64,000 nt of DNA from Actinomyces johnsonii (GTDB lineage Bacteria; Actinomycetota; Actinomycetes; Actinomycetales; Actinomycetaceae), in assembly GCF_006546835.1 (NCBI RefSeq), contig NZ_VICB01000004.1, positions 310,001-374,000 on the forward strand, given 5' to 3'. The position numbers were made by a program, and so were the translations under genes. The notes under the pieces were generated by a model that saw nothing but the letters and a program-made list of their open reading frames with translations, was not told where the DNA came from and did no database searches. Positions 1 to 8,496 of the stretch are shown here, in pieces (positions within the stretch are counted from its first letter, which is position 1; every line of letters begins with the position of its first letter).

Positions 1-963
1 GCGGACATGACCGACCTGCCCGTCTCCCAGCGTGAGCAGCTGTGCGCCGAGCTGCTGCCCGAGCTCATCACCCCGATACGCACCATGCGCGCCGACGGCG
101 GACGCACCGTCAAGCAGCTGTGGGAGCTGCATGACGGCGTCCGAGTCGAGAGCGTCCTCATGCGCTACAAGGACCGCACCACCCTGTGCGTCTCCTCCCA
201 GGCCGGCTGCGGCATGGCCTGCCCCTTCTGCGCCACCGGCCAGATGGGCCTGACCCGGAACCTGTCGACCGCGGAGATCGTCGAGCAGGTGCGCCGCGCC
301 GCCCAGGCCTCGGCGGCCGGGGAGCTGACCGGGGGACCAGCGCGCCTGTCCAACGTGGTCTTCATGGGCATGGGCGAGCCGATGGTCAACTACAAGAACG
401 TCGTCGGCTCCCTCCACCGGCTCATCGACCCGGCCCCCGAGGGGTTCGGCCTGTCGGCCCGCGGCATCACCGTCTCCACGGTGGGGCTGGTCCCCCTCAT
501 CCGCAGGCTCGCAGGCGAAGGCCTGCCGGTCACCCTGGCCGTCTCCCTGCACGCCCCCGACGACGAGCTGCGCGACGAGCTCATCCCAGTCAACTCCAAG
601 TGGAAGGTCGGCGAGCTGCTCGACGCCGCCCACGACTACTTCCTGGCCACCGGCCGGCGCGTGTCCATCGAGTACGCGCTCATCAAGGACATGAACGACC
701 ACGCCTGGCGCGCCCAGCTGCTCGCCGACGAGCTCAACCGCAGGGACACCGGTTGGGCCCATGTCAACCCCATCCCGCTCAACCCGACCCCGGGCTCCAT
801 CTGGACCTGTTCGGAGGTTGCGGTTCAAGATATGTTCGTCGACACGCTTCGGCGTGCCGGAATTACCACGACGGTGCGAGACACTCGGGGCAGCGACATC
901 GACGGTGCCTGTGGTCAGCTCGCGACCGAGGTACTCAACCAGGAGAGGGCTAAGACGACATGA
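1..963 (+). CDS. rlmN: 23S rRNA (adenine(2503)-C2)-methyltransferase RlmN, 5' partial
   Basis: Radical SAM enzyme that methylates C2 of A2503 in 23S rRNA (and, in some bacteria, A37 of tRNA). The iron-sulfur motif CxxxCxxC is visible as CGMACPFC, Cys68/72/75 counting from the ATG at position 7. The C-terminal [15 protein letters not shown] segment carries the conserved resolving cysteine. The reading frame is open to the first base of the window, and the family usually has some 40 or more residues before the MTDLP segment. The ATG at 7 is therefore probably an internal methionine and the true start lies upstream. The stop overlaps the next gene by 4 nt, which suggests translational coupling. 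Confidence 0.95.
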   Translation, partial: ADMTDLPVSQREQLCAELLPELITPIRTMRADGGRTVKQLWELHDGVRVESVLMRYKDRTTLCVSSQAGCGMACPFCATGQMGLTRNLSTAEIVEQVRRAAQASAAGELTGGPARLSNVVFMGMGEPMVNYKNVVGSLHRLIDPAPEGFGLSARGITVSTVGLVPLIRRLAGEGLPVTLAVSLHAPDDELRDELIPVNSKWKVGELLDAAHDYFLATGRRVSIEYALIKDMNDHAWRAQLLADELNRRDTGWAHVNPIPLNPTPGSIWTCSEVAVQDMFVDTLRRAGITTTVRDTRGSDIDGACGQLATEVLNQERAKTT

Positions 964-1505
964 GCGACATGTTTCCCAAGTCAGCGCTCCTGCGACCGGG
1001 CTACCGCCCCGAGCAGGTCGACCGCTACTTCGAGACGGCTCACGAGATCTACGACGCCGGTGAGCTCGACGAGATGGACTCCGAGGGTGTGCGCACCGTC
1101 GCCTTCGATGTGGTTCTGCGCGGTTACCAGCCCCAGGCCGTGGACGCGGCCCTCGACCGTCTCGAGGCCGCCTTCCTCCAGCGCCGGCGCGCCGCCTTCG
1201 TGGCCAAGAATGGGAGGCAGGCCTGGATGGACCAGGTCACCCAGCTCGCCACCACCCTCTACCCCCGACTCCTGCGCCCGGCCGGTGAGCGCTTCGCCCC
1301 GGCCTCCGGACAGGGGTATGACAAGACCGACGTCGACGCCCTCATGGACCGCATCGCCGGCTACTTCGACTCCGACACCACCCTGACCTCCAGCGAGGTG
1401 CGCGGAGCGGTCTTCCGCCGTGCCCGGGGCAACAAGGCCTACGGGGAGCCCAGCGTCGACCGCTACCTGGCGCGTGTCGTCGAGGTCCTCCTGTCCGTTG
1501 AGTAG
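960..1505 (+). CDS. DivIVA-domain repeat protein
   Basis: Small 181-residue actinobacterial protein made of short DivIVA-like repeats. The repeating unit is G-Y-x(4)-VD followed by an amphipathic stretch; copies are seen near residues 14 (GYRPEQVD), 55 (GYQPQAVD) and 119 (GYDKTDVD), with a weaker one near 162 (YGEPSVD). There is no long coiled coil as in true DivIVA/Wag31, so it is probably a membrane-curvature or protein-interaction module rather than the polar growth factor itself. The ATG overlaps the rlmN stop by 4 nt and dxr follows 51 nt later. Function unknown; the domain assignment is fairly firm. Confidence 0.8.
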   Translation: MSDMFPKSALLRPGYRPEQVDRYFETAHEIYDAGELDEMDSEGVRTVAFDVVLRGYQPQAVDAALDRLEAAFLQRRRAAFVAKNGRQAWMDQVTQLATTLYPRLLRPAGERFAPASGQGYDKTDVDALMDRIAGYFDSDTTLTSSEVRGAVFRRARGNKAYGEPSVDRYLARVVEVLLSVE

Positions 1506-1556
1506 ACCGAGCAGACCGAGCCACATCGAGTAAATCCCGAGGAAACCCGCCGCCCC

Positions 1557-2858
1557 ATGACCGGCCACGCACCGTCACGTTCCTGTTCCCCTCAGTCCCC
1601 CCAGCGACTGGTCCTGCTCGGATCCACCGGTTCGATCGGCACCCAGACCCTTGAGGTCCTCGCCCGCTTAGGTCAGGCTGCCCCTCGGGTGGCCGCCCTC
1701 GCCGCCAGCGGGTCCCGCCTGGAACTGCTTGCCCGGCAGGCTGTCGCCTGGGACGTCCCCGTCCTGGCCGTCACCGGCGGGGGAGAGGACCTCGCCGGCC
1801 GGCTGCGCGATGCCCTGGTGGCCGCGGCCACGGCGGCCGGCCGTCCCGACCCTGTCACCACGATTCTCTTCGGTCCCGATGCCGCAACCACGGCAGTCGA
1901 GGCCGCAGGGCTCGGGCCCGATGACACGGTGGTCAACGGCATCACGGGCTCCGTGGGACTGCTGCCTACACTGGCTGCCCTGCGCAGCGGCGCCCGCCTG
2001 GCCCTGGCCAACAAGGAGTCCCTCGTCGTCGGGGGCGCTCTGGTCCGCCAGTCGCTGACCCGGCCAGGCCAGGTCGTCCCCGTGGACTCCGAGCACTCCG
2101 CCATCGCCCAGGCCCTCGCCAGTGGCCGCCACGAGAAGGGTCTGACCAGTGCGGTCATCAGCGGACGCAGCGAGGTGAGACGGCTAGTCCTGACCGCCTC
2201 AGGCGGCCCCTTCCGCGGCAGGAGTCGCGCGGAGCTCACCGGGATCAGCGCTGCCGCCGCCCTCAACCACCCCACCTGGGACATGGGTCCGGTGGTGACC
2301 ATCAACTCCTCGACCCTCATTAACAAGGGACTCGAGCTCATCGAGGCCCACCTCCTGTTCGACGTGCCGCCCGAGCAGATCGACGTCGTCGTCCACCCCC
2401 AGTCCGTCATCCACTCCATGGTGGAGTTCACCGACGGCGCCACCATCGCCCAGGCCTCCCCGCCCGACATGCGCCTGCCCATCGCCCTGGGACTGACCTG
2501 GCCCCGTCGCCCCGACCTGTCCGGCCTAGTGGCGCCCAACGACTGGCGCGAGCCGATCAGCTGGACCTTCGAGCCGCTGGACTCCGAGGCTTTCCCCGCC
2601 GTCGACCTGGCCCGCGCCGCCGTGGCGGCCTCACCCACCCACCCGGCTGTCCTCAATGCCGCCAACGAGCAGGCCGTCGCCGCCTTCCTGGGCGGCGGGA
2701 TCGAGTGGCTCGACATCGTCGAGATCGACGCCACCGTCCTGAGTGAGCACGAGGGCCTCGCCTCCCCGAGCCTGGACGACGTCCTGGCGGTGGAGACCTG
2801 GGCGCGCACCCGCGCCGACGAGCTCATCGCGGCACGAAACGGAGGAATTCATTCGTGA
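1557..2858 (+). CDS. dxr: 1-deoxy-D-xylulose 5-phosphate reductoisomerase
   Basis: Second enzyme of the MEP isoprenoid pathway, converting DXP to 2-C-methyl-erythritol 4-phosphate with NADPH and a divalent metal in the cytosol. The Rossmann motif GSTGSIGTQ is at residues 22-30. The metal/substrate segments VDSEHSAIAQ, LTASGGPFRGR, HPTWDMGP and INSSTLINKGLE are all intact. Length (433 aa) is slightly above the usual ~390-400 because of a polar N-terminal tail; a start a few codons downstream cannot be excluded. It is directly coupled (4-nt GTGA overlap) to the site-2 protease gene, the standard actinobacterial arrangement leading to ispG. Confidence 0.96.
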   Translation: MTGHAPSRSCSPQSPQRLVLLGSTGSIGTQTLEVLARLGQAAPRVAALAASGSRLELLARQAVAWDVPVLAVTGGGEDLAGRLRDALVAAATAAGRPDPVTTILFGPDAATTAVEAAGLGPDDTVVNGITGSVGLLPTLAALRSGARLALANKESLVVGGALVRQSLTRPGQVVPVDSEHSAIAQALASGRHEKGLTSAVISGRSEVRRLVLTASGGPFRGRSRAELTGISAAAALNHPTWDMGPVVTINSSTLINKGLELIEAHLLFDVPPEQIDVVVHPQSVIHSMVEFTDGATIAQASPPDMRLPIALGLTWPRRPDLSGLVAPNDWREPISWTFEPLDSEAFPAVDLARAAVAASPTHPAVLNAANEQAVAAFLGGGIEWLDIVEIDATVLSEHEGLASPSLDDVLAVETWARTRADELIAARNGGIHS

Positions 2859-4189
2859 GCACCACCCTGGCCTACATCCTGGGCATCGTTATCCTCATCA
2901 TCGGGATCGGTATCTCGGTGGCCCTCCACGAGCTCGGGCACATGATCCCGGCCAAGAAGTTCGGTGTGAAGGTCCCGGAGTACTTCATCGGCTTCGGACC
3001 GAGGATCTGGTCGGTCAAGCGTGGTGAGACCGAGTACGGAGTCAAGGCCGTCTGGCTGGGCGGCTACGTCAAGCTCGTTGGCATGCTGCCGCCGGCCAAA
3101 CCCGGAAAGCCGGACCGGCGCCGCAAGGACGGCAGCCTGGGCATGGTGGGTGAGGCGCGTGCCGAGGCCCTCGAGGAGATCCGGCCCGGCGAGGAGCACC
3201 GCGCCTTCTACACCCTGAGCGTCCCCAAGAAGCTCATCGTCATGGCCGGGGGGATCCTCACCAACCTGGTCCTGGGAATCCTACTTCTGGCGATCGCCAT
3301 CGGCGCGGTCGGTGTCCCCGGGCGCACGACCACGCTGTCGAAGGTGGAGCCCTGCGTCTCATCCAACGTTGATGCGAATGCTCCCTGCCAGGACTCCGAC
3401 CCGGCTGGTCCCGCCGCCGCCGCCGGAATCAAGGTAGGCGACCGGGTCGTCTCCTGGGGCGGGGTGGAGGTCTCCACTTGGGGAGAACTTCAGGCCCGGA
3501 TCGCTGCCGGAGGAACCAACCCCACCCAGGTCGTCATCGAGCGCGATGGCGCCAGGCGCACTGTGAGCGTCACCCCGGTCGAGGCTCAGCGTGTCGTCCT
3601 CGACTCGCAGGGTGCCCCGGTCAAGGACGCCTCCGGCGCTTTGCGCACCCGGGCACGCCCCTATGTCGGCGTCTCTCCTGCCCTGGGAACCATTCCGCAG
3701 AGCCCGGCTAAGATACCAGGCTTCATCGGACAGGCCATCGGCGGCACGGTCAAGGCCATCGCCACCCTCCCGGTGGGGCTCTACCACGCCGTCCAGGCCG
3801 GACTGGGCATGGAGCAGCGCAGCGCCGACAGCGGCGTCGTCGGCCTGGTGGGCATGGGGCGCATGGCCGGGCAAGCCACCAGTGGCGGTGCGACCGGAGG
3901 CGGGGAGGTTCCGCTGTCCATGAGGTTCAGCACGATGCTCATGCTGCTGGGCAGCCTCAACCTGGCACTGTTCGCCTTCAACCTGGTACCCCTACTGCCC
4001 CTCGACGGCGGTCACGTGGCCGGAGCCTGTTGGGAGGGCATCCGGCGCATGATCGCCAAGGCGCAGGGGAAGCCCGATCCGGGACCGGTGGACACGGCCA
4101 AGATGATCCCGGCGGGCCAGGTCGTCTTCGGCCTGCTCATCGTCATGGCCCTGGTCCTGGTATGGGTGGATATCGCCGCCCCGCTGTGA
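2855..4189 (+). CDS. Site-2 family intramembrane zinc metalloprotease (M50, RseP/Rip1 type)
   Basis: Membrane-embedded protease of the family that cleaves anti-sigma factors or other single-pass proteins within the bilayer. The zinc motif HELGH is at residues 25-29 in the first TM helix, and the second metal-ligand motif NLVPLLPLDGGH lies in a C-terminal helix. Between them is a PDZ domain (around AAAGIKVGDRVVSWGG, residues ~190-250). Additional hydrophobic segments lie near residues 125-150 and at the C-terminus. The 444 aa length is normal. The GTG start overlaps the dxr stop (GTGA). Conserved linkage with dxr and ispG matches the Rip1 locus of mycobacteria; its substrates here are unknown. 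Confidence 0.92.
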   Translation: MSTTLAYILGIVILIIGIGISVALHELGHMIPAKKFGVKVPEYFIGFGPRIWSVKRGETEYGVKAVWLGGYVKLVGMLPPAKPGKPDRRRKDGSLGMVGEARAEALEEIRPGEEHRAFYTLSVPKKLIVMAGGILTNLVLGILLLAIAIGAVGVPGRTTTLSKVEPCVSSNVDANAPCQDSDPAGPAAAAGIKVGDRVVSWGGVEVSTWGELQARIAAGGTNPTQVVIERDGARRTVSVTPVEAQRVVLDSQGAPVKDASGALRTRARPYVGVSPALGTIPQSPAKIPGFIGQAIGGTVKAIATLPVGLYHAVQAGLGMEQRSADSGVVGLVGMGRMAGQATSGGATGGGEVPLSMRFSTMLMLLGSLNLALFAFNLVPLLPLDGGHVAGACWEGIRRMIAKAQGKPDPGPVDTAKMIPAGQVVFGLLIVMALVLVWVDIAAPL

Positions 4190-4269
4190 GCCCCATGATG
4201 ACAGGGTGCTCCCACATCGGCGGGAGCGATGCCACACGCCTGCGGTACAGGGCCGGGCTGGGCGGGTGA

Positions 4270-4281
4270 CATACTGGTCGG
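4270..4281 (+). promoter_or_regulatory. Candidate leaderless promoter -10 for ispG
   Basis: Hexamer CATACT (4270-4275) lies exactly 6 nt before the GTG of ispG, so transcription would begin at or next to the start codon. No Shine-Dalgarno sequence is seen before this GTG, supporting a leaderless mRNA. Confidence 0.4.
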
Positions 4282-5463
4282 GTGACTGAAGCGATCGCTC
4301 TTGGCATCCCCACGATGCGTGCCCAGGCCCCGGTTCTGGCGCAGCGCCGACCAACCCGCAAGATCAGGGTCGGCAGCCTCAACGTCGGTGGAGACGCCCC
4401 CATCACGGTGCAGTCGATGACCACCACCAAGACCCACGACATCGGCGCCACACTCCAACAGATCGCCGAGCTGACGGCCGCGGGCTGCGACATCGTCCGC
4501 GTGGCCTGCCCTACTGACAAAGACGCCGAGGCGCTGCCGATCATCGCCAAGCAGTCACGCATTCCCGTCATTGCGGACATCCACTTCAACCCCAAGTACG
4601 TCTTCGCCGCCATTGAAGCAGGCTGCGGCGCCGTGCGCGTCAATCCCGGCAACATCCGCAAGTTCGACGACCAGGTCGCCGACATCTGCAAGGCCGCCTC
4701 CGACGCCGGCGTCTCCCTGCGCATCGGCGTCAACGCCGGAAGCCTCGACAAGCGCCTGCTCAAGAAATATGGCAAGGCAACCCCCGAGGCCCTCGTGGAG
4801 TCCGCCACCTGGGAGGCCGGTCTGTTCGAGGAGAACGACTTCCACGACTTCAAGATATCCGTCAAGCACCACGACGTCGTCACCATGGTGCAGGCCTACC
4901 GGCTCCTGTCCGAAGCCGGCCGCTGGCCCCTCCACCTGGGCGTGACCGAGGCGGGCCCCGCATTCCAGGGCACTATCAAGTCCTGCGCCGCCTTCGGCAC
5001 CCTGCTCGCCGAGGGGATCGGCGACACCATCCGCGTCTCCCTGTCCGCGCCGCCGGTCGAGGAGGTCAAGGTAGGGACCAAGCTCTTGGAGTTCATGGGC
5101 CTGCGAGAGCGCCAGCTCGAGATCGTCTCCTGCCCCTCCTGCGGCCGTGCGCAGGTGGACGTGTGGACCTTGGCCGAGGAGGTCGAGGCCGGGCTCAAGA
5201 AGGTCACCGCGCCGCTGCGCGTGGCCGTCATGGGATGCGTCGTCAACGGTCCCGGTGAGGCCCGCGAGGCGGACCTGGGCTGCGCCTCGGGCAACGGCAA
5301 GGGGCAGATCTTCGTGCGCGGTCAGGTCGTCGAGACCGTCCCCGAGGACCAGGTCGTCGAAACCCTTCTCAAGCACGCAGAGGCCCTAGCAGCCGGGATG
5401 GCCGAGGAACTCGGGGAGGAGGCCCTGGCCGGAACCACCCCCATGGTCTCCGCCGTCGGCTGA
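4282..5463 (+). CDS. ispG: 4-hydroxy-3-methylbut-2-enyl diphosphate synthase (flavodoxin/ferredoxin)
   Basis: Penultimate MEP-pathway enzyme (GcpE), an iron-sulfur protein converting MEcPP to HMBPP. The N-terminal TIM-barrel segment [10 protein letters not shown] and VRVNPGNI are recognisable. The [4Fe-4S] ligands are Cys284 and Cys287 (CPSCGR) and Cys319 (GCVVNGPGE, whose Glu is the fourth ligand). The length of 393 aa is typical of the two-domain bacterial form. The GTG start lacks a ribosome-binding site but sits 6 nt after a -10-like hexamer. Gene order dxr-rip-ispG-GNAT is conserved in actinobacteria. Confidence 0.97.
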   Translation: MTEAIALGIPTMRAQAPVLAQRRPTRKIRVGSLNVGGDAPITVQSMTTTKTHDIGATLQQIAELTAAGCDIVRVACPTDKDAEALPIIAKQSRIPVIADIHFNPKYVFAAIEAGCGAVRVNPGNIRKFDDQVADICKAASDAGVSLRIGVNAGSLDKRLLKKYGKATPEALVESATWEAGLFEENDFHDFKISVKHHDVVTMVQAYRLLSEAGRWPLHLGVTEAGPAFQGTIKSCAAFGTLLAEGIGDTIRVSLSAPPVEEVKVGTKLLEFMGLRERQLEIVSCPSCGRAQVDVWTLAEEVEAGLKKVTAPLRVAVMGCVVNGPGEAREADLGCASGNGKGQIFVRGQVVETVPEDQVVETLLKHAEALAAGMAEELGEEALAGTTPMVSAVG

Positions 5464-5511
5464 GGGCCGGCGGGGGCGGGGCCGTCGGGTGCCCGCCTGG
5501 GCCTTAAGGGT

Positions 5512-6501
5512 ATGAGCTTCCTGCGACACCGCGATCACGGGCGCGCCCAGCACGGCGCCGACGGTCTGACACCGGTTCCCTCCGACCAGGTGGCAGGCGT
5601 CATGTCGCTGTGCTCTCTCGACCCGGTCGGCGCCGTGAGCCTGGTCCAGCAGATGCAGCGATGGCCCAGATGGGGGCGCGGTGATGTCGTCGCCGTGGGG
5701 GGCCTGGCTCGTCCCGTCGCGGCCGCCTGGTCAGTTGGCTCCCTCATGCTCTTCGGTCTGGCCGGTCGCCCCGAGCACGGCCTGCGAGCAGCGGACGTCG
5801 GCGAGATCCGGGCGCTCGCCGAGCACGCCGGGCCCCGCCTATCGAGGCGCGGGTCCGTTTCGGGACCGGCCCGGGACGTCGCCGCCGTATGGGGCGGACT
5901 CAGCGAGCAGGGAACGCGCGCCCGCCATGAGCGCTGGCGACAGCCGGTCCTCGCCGCCCCGCGTGCGGGCGGAGGCGTGACGAGTACGCACGTGCGCCGT
6001 CGCCCCTCACTGACCTGGGTGAGCCGGTCGGTCCGCCCCGCCCGACCGGACGAGGCGGGGCTGGTGCTGCCGGCCTCGGTGGACATGTTCAGCGGTGAGC
6101 TCGGCTACGACCCCACTGCTGACGGGCCCGGATACGGTCGCCACGTCAACTGGCTTATCGAGCAGGGGCGCAGCTACATCGTTCTCGACGACGGCGCGGG
6201 TCGGCCGGTCCGGCCCGGCTCACCCCGGGCAGTGGCCTTCAAGGCCGACGTCGGAGCCCTGTGGCGCTCCCCGGCCGGCGGCGTCGCCCAGTTGACCGGC
6301 GTGTGGACGCGCCCCGACCTGCGTGGACAAGGTGTGGGGGCGATCGCCCTGGCCGGTGTGGTGGACGCCGTACGCCGTGACCATGTCGGGGCCGACGGCG
6401 TCGTGAGCCTCTACGTCAATGACTACAACACCCCAGCCCTGGCGCTCTACCGCTCCTTGGGGTTCGAACAGGTGGGCCTGTTCGCCACCGTGCTGCTGTA
6501 A
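5512..6501 (+). CDS. GNAT-family N-acetyltransferase with DUF4081 N-terminal domain
   Basis: A 329-residue protein with a C-terminal GNAT fold: LTGVWTRPDLRGQGVG (around residue 263-278) is the acetyl-CoA pyrophosphate loop (R/Q-x-x-G-x-G), and LYVNDYNTPALALYRSLGF is the typical motif B end. The N-terminal half fits the DUF4081 partner domain found in the mycobacterial homologue next to gcpE (Rv2867c type). The acceptor substrate is unknown. It follows ispG by 48 nt, so it is probably co-transcribed. An AAGGG stretch lies just before the ATG. Confidence 0.85.
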   Translation: MSFLRHRDHGRAQHGADGLTPVPSDQVAGVMSLCSLDPVGAVSLVQQMQRWPRWGRGDVVAVGGLARPVAAAWSVGSLMLFGLAGRPEHGLRAADVGEIRALAEHAGPRLSRRGSVSGPARDVAAVWGGLSEQGTRARHERWRQPVLAAPRAGGGVTSTHVRRRPSLTWVSRSVRPARPDEAGLVLPASVDMFSGELGYDPTADGPGYGRHVNWLIEQGRSYIVLDDGAGRPVRPGSPRAVAFKADVGALWRSPAGGVAQLTGVWTRPDLRGQGVGAIALAGVVDAVRRDHVGADGVVSLYVNDYNTPALALYRSLGFEQVGLFATVLL

Positions 6502-6602
6502 GACGGAAAGTCGAGACGATGCCGTTTCGTTACAGAGTGCCTGCAAAGTCATGGTGAACAACATATGGAGCGCCTCAGTCGACTCGTCTACGATCACCGA
6601 CC

Positions 6603-6893
6603 GTGCGCAATACGGTCGAAGCCGACTCCGGGAGCACGGAGCGTCAGAATAATATCGAGGTCTGGAATGACCTCGTTTCACCTGCAGACCTGCTCATCTG
6701 TCTCCTGATATCGGTGATATGCATCGTCGCAGCGGTACTTTTCTCCTCCTTTTTCGGAGGGAAGCCGCTGTTCTGGGGACTGGGAGCATCCACTGCAGGT
6801 TTTATCGCCTGCTGCTTCCTCGTGAGCCCCAAGCGAGAGGTCGTCATTGTCGATGAGCCGAGCGCCGGCGCGAGTGAAGGCGGAGATCAGTGA
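6603..6893 (+). CDS. Small two-TM membrane protein, possible minimal TctB-like subunit
   Basis: Predicted 96-residue protein starting at a GTG, with two hydrophobic helices (about residues 29-50 and 56-77) and an acidic C-terminal tail. Its stop overlaps the GTG of the following TctA-like permease by 4 nt, so the two are almost certainly translated together. In tripartite tricarboxylate transporters the small subunit TctB has about four helices and ~150 residues; this would be a strongly reduced version, or an unrelated accessory peptide. Base composition is visibly less GC-rich than neighbouring genes. There is no obvious ribosome-binding site, so the exact start is uncertain. Confidence 0.6.
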   Translation: MRNTVEADSGSTERQNNIEVWNDLVSPADLLICLLISVICIVAAVLFSSFFGGKPLFWGLGASTAGFIACCFLVSPKREVVIVDEPSAGASEGGDQ

Positions 6894-8266
6894 CTGTGAG
6901 CCTTCTTCTCATGATGGTGGCCGCCATTCTGGCGGCCGTGGTCCTCTATACCTTCATCGGTTTCATCCCTGGTACCGACGAGACGGGGGTGCTCGCACCC
7001 GTCACCCTTGCGATCATCCTCGCGGGAGCGCCGCCGCACGTGGTACTCGCTTTCTTTGTCTCCGCTGTTGTCACGCTCAATCTCATGAATGGAATCCCGA
7101 CGGCGCTGGTCGGTCTTCCTGGCGGAGTGATGTCCGCTCCGCTCATGGATCATGCCATGGTGCTGCGCGACAAGGGTCTGGCTTCGGACACGATCCGGAA
7201 GATGGCCGTGGGCTCGGCCATCGGAACCCTCATTTCCATTCCCCTGAGCTTCCTCCTTGCTAGTCTGCTGCTGCCCATGGCCGACTGGATCAAGTCCAAC
7301 TCCGATATCGTTCTGGCTGCCGGTGCCGTGGTTCTGGCCCTGCTCGGGAAGAACCGTATTCTCTCCCTGGTGGCGATTCTTCCTATGGCGCTGCTGTTCC
7401 AGGCGCTTCCGGCGCTTTATCGGGGCGCGGGTATTATCCCGGAGAAGGCCAGTGTCAACACCTCCTTCTTCCTCGGGATCACCGTGGGTCCCATGCTCCT
7501 GACCCTCCTTGAGCTCCTCAACGCTAAGCGCCGGGAGGCGCTGCCGCACGGCAGCCGCACCAAGGCGGAGCTGCTGCGCTCCGGATTCGGCCGGCAGGCG
7601 CTGTGGCCGGGCCGCCTCATCACGAGGTCCGAGGGCTGGTGGAGCGCCGCAATGGCCGCCGCGTCCACCCCGCTGTTCATCCTCAGCCCGGTGGGCCTGA
7701 CTTTCCTGTTGGGGGAGGCCTCCGTGGCCCGTCAGAACGAGGACCGAGTACCTCGCGCACAGCGTGCGGTGACGGTCATGAGCGCCCTGACTCACTCGAC
7801 CTACCTGGCCGGTGTCATCATCCCGCTGGTAGCGCTCGGGGTCCCGATCTCCGGGGTCTCCGCCGGCCCCGCCGGGCCACTTTTCAATGCCGGGTCGGTC
7901 TACACCAAGCAGCACAATCTGCATCACCTACTGGATCTGCCCTGGTTCATCATTACCGTGTCCCTCGGCGCCCTCGTCGCGGTCGCGATCACGTACATCA
8001 TCGCCGTGCGCTGGTCCTCGCAGATCACCTACTTCGTCATGCGTCGCATCCCCCACGAGGCGGTGCTGGCGCTGTTCGTCGCCTTCGTCGTCCTGCTGGC
8101 CTACATCGACGCCGACCAGAAGGCGGGCCTGGCTAACGTCTTCGGGGTCCTGCTCGTCGGGATCGCATGCGGGTCGTTCAACCGCCTGGGCGTCTCCTAC
8201 GGAGTGCAGTTCATGTCCCTCTATGCCGCCCCCGGCATCGTCAAGGCGCTGGCCGCTCTGGCCTGA
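6890..8266 (+). CDS. Tripartite tricarboxylate transporter-type permease (TctA family)
   Basis: A 458-residue, very hydrophobic protein with about 11-12 predicted TM helices. The N-terminal region resembles the TctA signature: GFIPGTDETGVLAPVT near residue 22, followed by GIPTALVGLPGGVMSAPLMDH. TctA is the large membrane subunit of solute-binding-protein-dependent carboxylate importers. No TctC (periplasmic binding protein) gene is present in the window, and the only partner is the 96-aa protein with which it overlaps by 4 nt. Substrate cannot be inferred. An 11-bp hairpin follows the stop. Confidence 0.72.
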   Translation: MTVSLLLMMVAAILAAVVLYTFIGFIPGTDETGVLAPVTLAIILAGAPPHVVLAFFVSAVVTLNLMNGIPTALVGLPGGVMSAPLMDHAMVLRDKGLASDTIRKMAVGSAIGTLISIPLSFLLASLLLPMADWIKSNSDIVLAAGAVVLALLGKNRILSLVAILPMALLFQALPALYRGAGIIPEKASVNTSFFLGITVGPMLLTLLELLNAKRREALPHGSRTKAELLRSGFGRQALWPGRLITRSEGWWSAAMAAASTPLFILSPVGLTFLLGEASVARQNEDRVPRAQRAVTVMSALTHSTYLAGVIIPLVALGVPISGVSAGPAGPLFNAGSVYTKQHNLHHLLDLPWFIITVSLGALVAVAITYIIAVRWSSQITYFVMRRIPHEAVLALFVAFVVLLAYIDADQKAGLANVFGVLLVGIACGSFNRLGVSYGVQFMSLYAAPGIVKALAALA

Positions 8267-8282
8267 GGACTTCTAACGGGAG

Positions 8283-8313
8283 GCGGCGGAGGCCGGGGAC
8301 GAGCCTCCGCCGC
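8283..8313 (+). terminator. GC-rich hairpin after the TctA-like gene
   Basis: Perfect 11-bp stem (8283-8293 with 8303-8313) and a 9-nt loop, 17 nt after the stop codon, followed by a mildly T-rich TCTGTTGTGG. It lies between convergent genes and could serve both strands. Confidence 0.65.
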
Positions 8314-8338
8314 ACGTCTGTTGTGGTGTATCGCGTAA

Positions 8339-8496
8339 GGCTCGGCTGCCGAGCCCTGGCCGGCGGCGCCGGCCTCGAGAGTGCTCGAGACATCGGTGGT
8401 GGGGAGATCATCGGGTCCCGATATCTGCACCATATCAATCGATCGAAACATTATGAGGAGGGGTCGATCCCCCTTGACGAGTCCGCCCGTGGGCGG
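8339..8496. repeat. Cluster of short inverted repeats between convergent genes
   Basis: Six further perfect palindromic hairpins follow the terminator: 8339-8355 (GGCTCGG/CCGAGCC), 8358-8374 (GGCCGGC/GCCGGCC), 8374-8389 (CTCGAG/CTCGAG), 8410-8422 (ATCGGG/CCCGAT), 8460-8472 (GGGG/CCCC) and 8483-8496 (CCGCCC/GGGCGG). They fill most of the spacer between the TctA-like gene and fni. The last one abuts the fni stop and may be part of its terminator. No ORF of credible coding potential is present. Confidence 0.5.

Noticed and set aside
7-9. ATG at 7 as the true rlmN start
   Set aside because: The frame is open upstream to base 1 and the protein would lack the family N-terminal domain.
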